Shown here: piece after piece, positions 15,477-23,600 of the stretch
Layout of the letters: each line of letters starts with the position of its first letter
How positions within the stretch are numbered: the first letter of the stretch is position 1
Virus record (IMG/VR): IMGVR_UViG_3300009605_007043
Span: 1-40,953 of that record
Source of the DNA: a virus
Reading direction: 5' to 3' (one strand)
Length of the DNA: 40,953 nucleotides
The notes under the pieces: generated by a model
What the model was told of the DNA's origin: nothing
What the model saw: only the letters and a program-made list of their open reading frames with translations
The model's database searches: none
Program-made: the position numbers and the translations under genes

Positions 15477-16343
15477 GTGTATAATATTGGAATCATAGGA
15501 AATGGCTTCGTCGGCTCTGCAATTGCTAGTGGGTTTGCTTTGCATGCTAATGTATTTGTATATGATACTAATCCTAAAAAGACTATAAACACCTTTGAAG
15601 AAGTAATAGGCTGTGAGTTTATCTTTATCGCGGTGCCAACCCCAATGAACGTTATAAACGCTAATAAGATAGATCTTTCTATTGTGCGAAACGTTTTTGA
15701 TAGGATAAACAAACATAACAAAAGTAAAGAAAATATTTTTATTTTAAAATCCACTGTATTACCGGGCAGCACAAATATGCTAGCAAAAGAATATCCTAAA
15801 TTAGAAATTGTGTTCAATCCAGAATTTCTAACAGAGAGAAGTGCCCGCTTAGATTTTATAAATGCCTCTCGTATAGTATTAGGAGGTACAGATTTGGCAT
15901 GTGATAGAGTATCTGCCCTATATCGCGATAGATTTCCGCACACTCACATAGTGTCTACAGACCCAACATCGGCAGAATTTATAAAATACATGTGCAATTG
16001 CTTTTTTGCAACAAAGATATCATATATGAATGAGATGAGACAAGCATCTGATAAGCTTGGATTAGACTGGGACAGTATTATTCGAGGCTTTCTTACAGAT
16101 GGACGAATAGGCAATTCTCACGTCGATGTGCCAGGGCACGATGGGTATATGGGTTTTGGAGGCAAATGCTTTCCAAAGGATATCAACGCATTTATAAACT
16201 TTTTTATAGATAACAAAGTCAAACCAACCGTTCTTTCCGCTGCTTGGCAAAAAAATGTCGAAGTAAGAGAAGAGAATGATTGGGAAAAAATCGAGGGAGC
16301 AACCTCAAAAGGAGAAAACAATGACAGAAGTTCAACACACTAA
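15477..16343 (+). CDS. UDP-glucose/GDP-mannose dehydrogenase-like protein, short form
   Basis: 288 residues from a GTG start; AAAAAGG lies about 13 bases upstream. IGIIGNGFVGSA is the NAD-binding Rossmann loop, FIFIAVPTP and LKSTVLPGST are dehydrogenase family blocks, FNPEFLTERSA and EFIKYMCNCFFATKISYMNE cover the central helix, and GFGGKCFPKDINAF contains the catalytic-type cysteine C231. Full enzymes run to about 390-450 residues; this one ends soon after the central domain and lacks the C-terminal sugar-nucleotide-binding domain. It may be a minimal phage version, act on another substrate, or be truncated. Known chemistry is two-step oxidation of a nucleotide sugar to its uronic acid. Confidence 0.78.
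   Translation: MYNIGIIGNGFVGSAIASGFALHANVFVYDTNPKKTINTFEEVIGCEFIFIAVPTPMNVINANKIDLSIVRNVFDRINKHNKSKENIFILKSTVLPGSTNMLAKEYPKLEIVFNPEFLTERSARLDFINASRIVLGGTDLACDRVSALYRDRFPHTHIVSTDPTSAEFIKYMCNCFFATKISYMNEMRQASDKLGLDWDSIIRGFLTDGRIGNSHVDVPGHDGYMGFGGKCFPKDINAFINFFIDNKVKPTVLSAAWQKNVEVREENDWEKIEGATSKGENNDRSSTH
16308..16314 (+). promoter_or_regulatory. Ribosome binding site choosing start 16321
   Basis: AAAGGAG lies 6 bases before ATG 16321, whereas the in-frame ATG at 16276 has no such site and sits inside the dehydrogenase gene. Confidence 0.65.
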
Positions 16344-16551
16344 TTTATCAAAACAAGCAGTAGGGGCACTTATGATGGCTCTTCAAAAGTCACTTTTAGA
16401 ACAAAGCGATATTGTACCGGTTTTGGAAGGGTTTAAAATGGTTAATTCACCTGAAGGGTTGATAGTGTTAAATCCGCCGCTTGTAAAGTTTAATGAAGAA
16501 ACAAATCACAATTTTGATGTAGTTTCTGAAGACACTAGCGTGTCTGAATAA
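16321..16551 (+). CDS. Small conserved phage protein (unknown)
   Basis: 76 residues from ATG 16321. The core KQAVGALMMALQKSLLEQ followed by DIVPVLEGFKM and LIVLNPPLVKF resembles, from memory, a small hypothetical protein found near late-gene regulators in T4-like phages of marine bacteria; I cannot name it. It has one amphipathic helix and then short strands, with an acidic tail, and no membrane segment. It overlaps the dehydrogenase by 23 bases and the next gene by one (TAATG). Confidence 0.7.
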   Translation: MTEVQHTNLSKQAVGALMMALQKSLLEQSDIVPVLEGFKMVNSPEGLIVLNPPLVKFNEETNHNFDVVSEDTSVSE

Positions 16552-16799
16552 TGCCAATATATCTTTATGAATGTTTAGAGTGCTTAGGTCAATGGAAAGA
16601 AAGCCATGGAATGACTGAGGAGATTGAAGAGTGTTTTTGGTGTGATTCTAACAATGTACATCGAGTTCCCTCTAATTTTACCAATTTAGCCAAAAAGACC
16701 GAAGCCAAAAGGAAAGTTGGCGATTTAACCAACGAATTTATAGAAAATTCTAAAGAAGATTTGCAAAAGCAAAAAAGACAGTTAGGCAGCGAAAGATGA
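16551..16799 (+). CDS. FmdB-type zinc ribbon protein
   Basis: 82 residues. MPIYLYECLEC with C8 and C11, then CFWC with C28 and C31, is the FmdB-like zinc ribbon that begins many small regulatory proteins. The remaining half is charged and helical (KRKVGDLTNEFIENSKEDLQ). It starts in a TAATG overlap and ends in an ATGA overlap, so it is embedded in a tightly coupled set leading to the late sigma factor. A role in transcription or protein contacts is possible but not shown. Confidence 0.75.
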   Translation: MPIYLYECLECLGQWKESHGMTEEIEECFWCDSNNVHRVPSNFTNLAKKTEAKRKVGDLTNEFIENSKEDLQKQKRQLGSER

Positions 16800-17095
16800 T
16801 TGAGATATTATTTGGTCTTTCTTTTATAGGCAATTTATTCTTACTTTGGTATATTGTACAACTTTTACGTCGATTTCTGACCTTTCAAGACGACTTGGAT
16901 AGTTTTGTGATTAAGCTGGAAGAGTACGAAAAACACATAGAAATGGTCCACAATTTAGAAAGGTTTTATGGGGATGAGACACTTGGAAAGCTACTTCGCC
17001 ACTCAAAAGCAATAGTAGAAGATTCTAAACAGTTTGCATCTATTTTTGAATTAGACGAGGACGTAGAAGAGGAAGAATATGGCGAGGAAGCGTAG
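16796..17095 (+). CDS. Small protein with N-terminal membrane segment (unknown)
   Basis: 99 residues. Residues about 4-20 (ILFGLSFIGNLFLLWYI) form a single hydrophobic segment; the rest is charged and probably helical, with LEEYEKHIEMVHNLERFYGD, LLRHSKAIVED and a strongly acidic tail. A membrane-anchored protein with a cytoplasmic coiled region fits. It starts in an ATGA overlap and overlaps the sigma factor gene by 17 bases. Function not recognised. Confidence 0.7.
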   Translation: MIEILFGLSFIGNLFLLWYIVQLLRRFLTFQDDLDSFVIKLEEYEKHIEMVHNLERFYGDETLGKLLRHSKAIVEDSKQFASIFELDEDVEEEEYGEEA

Positions 17096-17783
17096 CAAAA
17101 GTACTAAAAATCATTATTTCACTAAAGTTCACGAACAAGCAATAATCGATTATTGCAATACTGAAGATTCTAAACGTAGGAATCAGCTGTATAAAGAGTT
17201 TATTGGCCCCGTGTTCGATGAAATGGTGGATAAAATTGTTTATACTTACAAGTTTACTACTCTTCCTAACATCGATGTTCTTAGAGAAGAATGTAAGCAT
17301 TGGCTTATAACAGTTCTAAATAAATTTGACCCCTCCAAAGGTTCCAAGGCTTTCACTTATTTTAGTGTGATATCTAAGAACTGGTTTATTGCAGAGGTCA
17401 AAAAGACGTCCAAGAAAGCGAAACGCGAACTGCACATTGATGATTATTATTTTTCATCCCACAATAACGGCGCAGCTGCCTCACGTCAACTTATCACACA
17501 TAATACGTATATAAGCGACCGCGCAAAATTCGAATTTTTTTCGCACTTAAAAGAAGAGGTAGCTTTGTGGAAAAAATTACCTCTTAGACCCAATGAACAA
17601 AAAACCATCCAAGCAATAGAAATTCTTTTTGATGAATCTGAAAATATCGAAATTTTTAATAAAAAAGCTATTTACTTATACATTAGGGAAATCACCGGTT
17701 TGAATACAAAGCAAGTTGTGAGTTCTCTGAACAAAATAAGAAAGCGATACGCAGAGTTTAAAAAAGAATGGGACGAAAAATAA
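17079..17783 (+). CDS. Late-transcription sigma factor, T4 gp55-like
   Basis: 234 residues. IIDYCNTEDSKRRNQLYKEF, then LNKFDPSKGSKAFTYFSVISKNWFIAEVKK, correspond to the region-2-like core of the gp55 family: the FDPSKGSKAFTYFS strand-helix is the best landmark for binding core RNA polymerase and the late -10 element. The short length and absence of regions 3 and 4 agree with gp55 (185 residues in T4), although this protein has about 50 more residues in its C-terminal half. Expected role: directing host polymerase to TATA-type late promoters. AGAGGAAGA precedes ATG 17079. Confidence 0.82.
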   Translation: MARKRSKSTKNHYFTKVHEQAIIDYCNTEDSKRRNQLYKEFIGPVFDEMVDKIVYTYKFTTLPNIDVLREECKHWLITVLNKFDPSKGSKAFTYFSVISKNWFIAEVKKTSKKAKRELHIDDYYFSSHNNGAAASRQLITHNTYISDRAKFEFFSHLKEEVALWKKLPLRPNEQKTIQAIEILFDESENIEIFNKKAIYLYIREITGLNTKQVVSSLNKIRKRYAEFKKEWDEK

Positions 17784-18070
17784 CAGATATAGATAATTTT
17801 ATTAATGAAGCAATTAAGAATATTAGAGACGATAGGGATATTACTTCTACTCTTTTAACTAAATTATTTGCTGAAATCAATAAAGCAAATGATTCAGATG
17901 CTCATAAAAGCTTAGGGTTTATAGCTGCCAAGTACGTTGAAACTCTTCAACGTTCAAATGAACAATTGGTAAAGTTGACTTCTATTCTATCTAAGAAGGG
18001 AGAAACTTCTGTATCTCTTACAGATATTGATAAAAAAGAACTGTTTGATGTAATACAAGGGGAAAAATAA
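17768..18070 (+). CDS. Small helical protein downstream of the late sigma factor (unknown)
   Basis: 100 residues, mostly helical: DIDNFINEAIKNIRDDRDIT, LLTKLFAEINKAN, YVETLQRSNEQLVKLTSIL, then a short tail ending FDVIQGEK. It overlaps the sigma gene by 16 bases, so the two are likely produced together. T4 late transcription also needs a small coactivator (gp33, 112 residues), and this protein has the right size and location for such a partner, but I see no residue match that proves it. A terminase-small-subunit-like or virion role is an alternative. Confidence 0.65.
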   Translation: MGRKITDIDNFINEAIKNIRDDRDITSTLLTKLFAEINKANDSDAHKSLGFIAAKYVETLQRSNEQLVKLTSILSKKGETSVSLTDIDKKELFDVIQGEK

Positions 18071-19645
18071 ATGGCTGATGACGCTTCTCTACAGGGCGAA
18101 TTTGCACTTAAAAATACATTAGATTTTTCTGATGATGTAGTATTATTTGATTCTACTGCTAATCCTATATCATTTATAAAAAATGTGGTTGCGCAATCGG
18201 CAACTCCAAACACTTTTAGAACGCGAAAAAGGTTTTATGGTCGCTTCATAACACAACTTTGGGACAATGGGACCGCGGGAAAAGAGGGCCCGGGAATGTG
18301 GGATGATGTTTTAGCGGCTCTTAAAAGAGCCACCGGCGAGTCAACTCAAGAAATGAATTTGTTTGTAGCTATAGTACATGTAGAAGAACTTCAATCGTAT
18401 CCATTTCCAGAAGCAAGTGACTTTGATGCGATAATGAAAATTGCCAATAACGGAGGAATTTTTAAGTCATACGTGTATAATGGATTGCCGCCTGCATATG
18501 GTGACAATGTTTTAGTTTCTTTTGCAGATCCTGCGACAAGAAGCGAAGGAGTGTTCGAACATCCGCTTGTGGGCGGAGCGGCTGGAGGAGCCGCAGCAGG
18601 ATCCATCGGCGCCGCCGGCGGCGGATCAGGAGGCGGTGGGGCCCGTTTTGGTAGTTGTAAAAGTAGCCCTCGCGCCAAAGCTAAACGTCCAGCAGCTACA
18701 ACAGCAACATCGGCTGCAGCAACACCAGCCGCGGCAACACCAGCAGCTGCGCCGGCCACGCCGCCTGCGCCACAGCCCGCCGCGGCTAAAAACCAAACTC
18801 CGGATGTGGCTCAACCGGAGACTGCACTTCCACGCTGCACAAAAAAAGGCAAAAGAATATTTTGGGTTCGTAGTGGTCAAGCATCAGATATGCCACAAAT
18901 TGGCCCAAATAGAATATTTGGAACTGACTGGTCAGGGTGGAATCGCATTTCACGGTTGCCTTTTGATAAAATAAGAGCAGAAGGCATAGAATATTCCATG
19001 ATTAAATTGACTCAAAAGACTAAAAATTCCAATAAATTTGTAGAAGGCCAAATTTCAGGTGCTAAAAGTGAAGGAATTTTGATTGGCCCTTATCATTTTT
19101 GCGGTTCTCAGGCTAAAGGTGACCCTGAAACCTTGGCTAAGCGTGAATTTGCAGTGTTCGCACGAGAAATAACTAAATCAGGACGCCATTGGGACTTAGC
19201 TCCTGCTTTGGATTTTGAAAGTGGAAGGTGTAGAACTGGGAAAAAGCCAACGCCATGGGCTGGTTCTCAAACTGAATGTAGCCGAGCTAATTGCATATTT
19301 TATTTGAAGTTTTGTCAATTATTATTTAACGAGTTTAAAGTAAAGCCTATGATTTATACCGCCGGTTGGGCCCGGGGCGCTTATATGAATGGAATAAAAG
19401 ATTGGCCTGAATGGAAAGAAATTGGACAAGTGAGTACTTTATGGTGGGCTGAATACGATAGAACGCGCGATCAGTCTAAAACTGATGCCGTTGGAGGAAG
19501 AAAAAATCCATATTGGGATCCATGGAAAGGTTATGATATATGGCAATTTTCTGGTTGGGGCAGATTTGAATCACTTGGTGGAAAAGGAAAATTTGATTTT
19601 AATTCCATGAAAAAATCTTCTTTATCTAAACTTAAAATGCCCTAA
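18071..19645 (+). CDS. Baseplate hub protein fused to GH25 muramidase
   Basis: 524 residues in three parts. Residues 1-165 look like a gp5-type hub/OB domain: RKRFYGRFITQLWDNG, LFVAIVHVEELQSYPFPEA, YNGLPPAYGDNVLVSFADP. Residues about 165-255 are an Ala/Gly/Pro low-complexity linker, GC-rich against an AT-rich background. Residues 275-520 are a glycoside hydrolase 25 lysozyme: FGTDWSGW (D286), PYHF, APALDFES (D381 and E383, the catalytic DxE), IYTAGW, LWWAEYD and IWQFSGWGR. T4 gp5 carries a GH24-type lysozyme in the corresponding role, so the catalytic module has been replaced. Expected function: tail-associated cutting of peptidoglycan during DNA entry. AAGGGG precedes the start. Confidence 0.85.
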   Translation: MADDASLQGEFALKNTLDFSDDVVLFDSTANPISFIKNVVAQSATPNTFRTRKRFYGRFITQLWDNGTAGKEGPGMWDDVLAALKRATGESTQEMNLFVAIVHVEELQSYPFPEASDFDAIMKIANNGGIFKSYVYNGLPPAYGDNVLVSFADPATRSEGVFEHPLVGGAAGGAAAGSIGAAGGGSGGGGARFGSCKSSPRAKAKRPAATTATSAAATPAAATPAAAPATPPAPQPAAAKNQTPDVAQPETALPRCTKKGKRIFWVRSGQASDMPQIGPNRIFGTDWSGWNRISRLPFDKIRAEGIEYSMIKLTQKTKNSNKFVEGQISGAKSEGILIGPYHFCGSQAKGDPETLAKREFAVFAREITKSGRHWDLAPALDFESGRCRTGKKPTPWAGSQTECSRANCIFYLKFCQLLFNEFKVKPMIYTAGWARGAYMNGIKDWPEWKEIGQVSTLWWAEYDRTRDQSKTDAVGGRKNPYWDPWKGYDIWQFSGWGRFESLGGKGKFDFNSMKKSSLSKLKMP

Positions 19646-19666
19646 AACTGCATAAGGAAAAAACAA

Positions 19667-20644
19667 ATGAAACGAAAAGCTTTTGAAATGAGTGGTATAT
19701 CTAATGAAACTCGTCGCAATTTTAGCGTTGCGCCAGAAGAAGTTTCAATTAGAAGACGAGGGGTTCAGGGAGATAGTCTTATTGAACCTGTTCCCACATA
19801 TAATCGAAGCAATAGTGAAAATATAATTCAAGGAACTAATAATACATGGATTGTATTAGGAAGAGATAGGCCAGGAGAAGTAGCTAGCGGATATAATAAT
19901 CAAACTGGCGCTGGAACTATTGATATTGTTGTGGGTAGAATGTCCAGCGATATACAGCAATCTATTATTAACGAACAATCGTTTAGACAAGAGCCTTTAG
20001 CTGTAGATAATAATTTAGCTATGGATGCATCTCGCATTTATATAAGCCAAAAAACAGATGTTGATGCTAATTTTAATTTAGCTAATGGTAACGTCGGCGC
20101 TTCTACTGCGAAAGCTGCAATTGCAATAAAATCTGATGCTGTGAGAATTATTGGTCGTGAGGGTGTAAAGATAATCACAAGAGTGGATAACCAAAACTCT
20201 CAAGGAGCAGAGATCACTTCTATACCCAGAATTGATCTTATTGCGGGTAATGATGACTCAAACAATCAACCTATTGTAAAAGGTGAACAACTTAATGAAG
20301 TATTAAAAGATGTAATTACCAGATTAGATGAATTAAATTCTGCATTTGATTCATTTGTGACTTCACAAATAGAATATAACAATACTTTAATGACTCATGA
20401 TCATCCGTCTCCATTATTAATGTTTTTGGGTGCGATGGGCTCCGGTAATCCTTTTGCTATAAACAATGGAAGAGTAGTAATGGATCCGGCCGTTTTACAA
20501 GCAGGAATAAAATCCATGTCTATGACACAAATTACTAAAGTTGATGGGATAATGAATAAATTAAAATCTGCTATAACTGAAATGAACACCACAATGCCAT
20601 TTGGCGCTAAAGAACCAGGCAGCACCGGTGTAACTGTTAGTTAA
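19667..20644 (+). CDS. Spike- or hub-associated structural protein
   Basis: 325 residues with no signal peptide. The N-terminal part contains NTWIVLGRDRPGEVASGY and GTIDIVVGRMS; the middle has SRIYISQKTDVDANF, AAIAIKSDAVRIIGREGVKI and SIPRIDLIAGND. The repeated short strands ending in charged turns resemble the beta-helical or OB-adjacent parts of phage spikes. The C-terminus is helical (LKDVITRLDELNSAFDSF, TKVDGIMNKLKSAI). It directly follows the hub-lysozyme, which lacks a gp5-like beta-helix, so it may supply the needle or its adaptor. AAGGA precedes ATG 19667. Role inferred from location and repeat style. Confidence 0.6.
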   Translation: MKRKAFEMSGISNETRRNFSVAPEEVSIRRRGVQGDSLIEPVPTYNRSNSENIIQGTNNTWIVLGRDRPGEVASGYNNQTGAGTIDIVVGRMSSDIQQSIINEQSFRQEPLAVDNNLAMDASRIYISQKTDVDANFNLANGNVGASTAKAAIAIKSDAVRIIGREGVKIITRVDNQNSQGAEITSIPRIDLIAGNDDSNNQPIVKGEQLNEVLKDVITRLDELNSAFDSFVTSQIEYNNTLMTHDHPSPLLMFLGAMGSGNPFAINNGRVVMDPAVLQAGIKSMSMTQITKVDGIMNKLKSAITEMNTTMPFGAKEPGSTGVTVS

Positions 20645-20658
20645 TTAATGGAAAAAAT

Positions 20659-23600
20659 ATGACTGCAATTGATAGATGGTATATAAAAGAAGCGTTTACA
20701 GAAGTAAGTTATCAATCTGTTCTTAACGTTTGGCTTAATGCGAGCGAAACCGATAAAAATATAGATTTTGGTTCTGATGCATGGCTAATTGACCCTAAAT
20801 CCCCCGGAGCAGCTGGTAAACCACCTGTATATTTTCAAGTAATAATTCGCCGTCCGATAGCAGAGATCAAGGCGCTTCTTAATAATGATAAATTTGATTT
20901 AGCAAGTTTTCAAAATGAAACATTGGTTAATGCACTAAAAACAGAAGCTGCGATAATAGTATCTAACAATTTAACAAGTTTAGAGAATAAAATAGAAGAA
21001 GATCCAGCTGGTTATTTGACCGTTTTAAAACAAAACGCTTATGTTCCTTATAATTTTTATATTGATCCTGGCGCCGAATCGGCCGGATCGCTAATTTCAT
21101 TTCAAGTTTTATTTTCTTATAGAGATAAACCCGAAAAAGAGACTCAAGCAGCTGCAGAAGCGGCAGCAGGGCCCCCAGCGCCTACTCCAGCTGTTCCCCC
21201 TACAACACCTGATGGCGCCGTAGATGTTAAACTTGTAGAATATAATGCTTATAAATTTATGCATTGGGGATATTCCAATGGCCAGGACACTTTATCTTTG
21301 GTTGAAAAAGCCTTGGAGAAAGCTCATGAAGCAAACAGTTTTGATAATTTAGAGGAAAAATATGATATTAGTTTTGCTTCCTTAAATTCCGAGATGAAAT
21401 CGCTTCATGATCTATTAGCAAAAAAGTATTTTGGGGTGACATCCGACGCGCGCACCGGCGAATACGGAGATTTGGGAAAGGGCGCTCATGGCAGCGGTAT
21501 TGCGGAGGATGCTCCAACTGTGGATGGTAGATTAAAACATGCTTGGGAACGAGGCACCGGTGATATCAGCTTTGGATCTCACGAAATGTTTCGAAAAAGA
21601 GAAGTAATAGAATTTGGTTTTACATTTCCTGGCGAAATTCCTGGGACAACAATGCTTGGGCAAACAATTGCAGACCACCTCGGGGTAGGAGCAAGCCTTG
21701 TCCCTAGCGCTCCTGATGATCGCGTAACAAAGATCGCGCGCATATCCGGATATATAAAGCCCGAGTCTCCTTTACAAGAAAAAGAAGAAGAACTCCCCGG
21801 CGTCAGCGAGTATTTTGATCCCAGTGATCCCGACGATCCGGATGAATTTTGGTCAGGATTCTTTTGGGAAAATAGCGGCGTTATAGTGATGTCCCCAGTC
21901 GGTATTAATGAAGACTTGAGCGATCAAATCCGATTTTTACTTTACAAAGCCGATGAAATACGTTCTTTTCTTGCCGCGGGATTTGATTTAGAAAGCTTTG
22001 TTTTACAATTTATTAGACCAACGCCCCAAAAACTTCCCAGGCCCAAAGAAGCTACAAAAGTATATAACAAAAGAGAAGGCGATCCGCCTTATAAAAGTTC
22101 CACAGTTCTACAAGGCGAAATATTATCTGATAAACAAAAATCCGAAATACACAAATCTGTATTACAAAAGTACAATCAAGTTGGAGATGCAGCATTTTTA
22201 AATATACTCAAAAACAACAAGACAATTGAATCAATCGAAGATGTGTATAAAAAAGTTTTGAATGTTATTCCGTTGAATTCTATTATTCAAGCCGCCGCAA
22301 GTTGTTTATTGAAATATCTTCCAAACACAAATTTAAAAGAATTAGTATGCGATACAGTATTAGGAGAGATAAATTTTGAAGATTTAGATGGATTTGTAGC
22401 TATGATGCAAAAGCATGCGTCTAGTCCAGAGGTATCAGCGGTACTGGATACAATTATTGATCCGACGGCAGTTGTATCCGGAGCAATAGGCGATAAATCT
22501 CCATCGGTGATGTCGGCTGAAAAAAATGCCTTAAAAGCTAGGCTGCAAGATAAATTTAAAAATGATTTCGTGGCCAAAGATATAATATGTGAAATGATTT
22601 TTAAAGCGATTCCTTCAGCTAAAGATTTGCTAAAGAACCTGCAAGCCGGCTCAATGAAAGATCTTTCAAAAAACCTGCCTTTTTCTAAAAAGGATATTCC
22701 CAACATAGAAAACCCGGCCAAGCCAATTTTTGATTCTATGGAAAAAACTATCGGACAATATAAAGGAATGGCTCTTACTGGCGATTGGGCAATAATGATA
22801 AAGGAAGCAATATTAGATTTTGTTAAAGAACTTATAGCACAATTAGTTTCTAAAATACTAGAAGAGATTGCTTTTTTGTGCGAAGGATCCAGCAAAGCAG
22901 ACTTTGCTAACATGAATACTGAAACGGCCGCACGTGCTGACGGAACGTCAATTCCGGAATATGCCGATGCGCCTGTGTTTCCATTTAATCCTGCAACTAT
23001 AAACGATGCAATAACTGATCCTGCTGTATATCCTGAACTAGCTAGTTTTGTAGGAGTGCCAACGAGCCTTATACGAGATTTTATCGATGCATTGGGGAAA
23101 CTGTTAACTCTTTCAGAGATTTGTGCGTTACTAGACGAAGATTCTAGTGATGTTAACGTGACTTACTTGATTAATAAAATTTGGAATAGCATATTAAGCT
23201 TAGAGAAATTCGCGCCATTAAAGACGGCATTGGGAAACAAAGGAAAGTTAAGACAATTCTTTTATATTTTATCCACCAAAACCAGTAAAAAATACTGCAT
23301 AGACAAGCTAAATGGCTTGGAAAACACTAAAAAGTTATTATCAAATCTTTGTGGCCCTCCTTCAAACAATGCTTTGATTGAAGATTTAAAAAACAAAGCC
23401 TCGGATGATGCTATTAAAAAATTATTAGAACAAGAAAATGATATAGCTAAAAGTCTTCTTGATGCAATGCATAAAATAAAAAATGTAGATGTGCCTCCAA
23501 TGTTCTGTGGTCCTGACGCAAATAGTGCAAAAGATCCCATATTCCCCAATCATCAGCATCCAAGCGTAGAATATCTAAACAAAAATTTTATGCGCAAAAT

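Noticed and set aside
18391-18974. Overlapping frames on both strands at the hub-lysozyme linker
   Set aside because: They are Ala-, Gln-, Arg- or Cys-rich by-products of the GC-rich repetitive linker DNA in other frames.
22287-22913. Minus-strand frame of 208 residues
   Set aside because: It lies wholly inside the 1875-residue gene, has no matching motif or ribosome site, and all clear genes are on the + strand.
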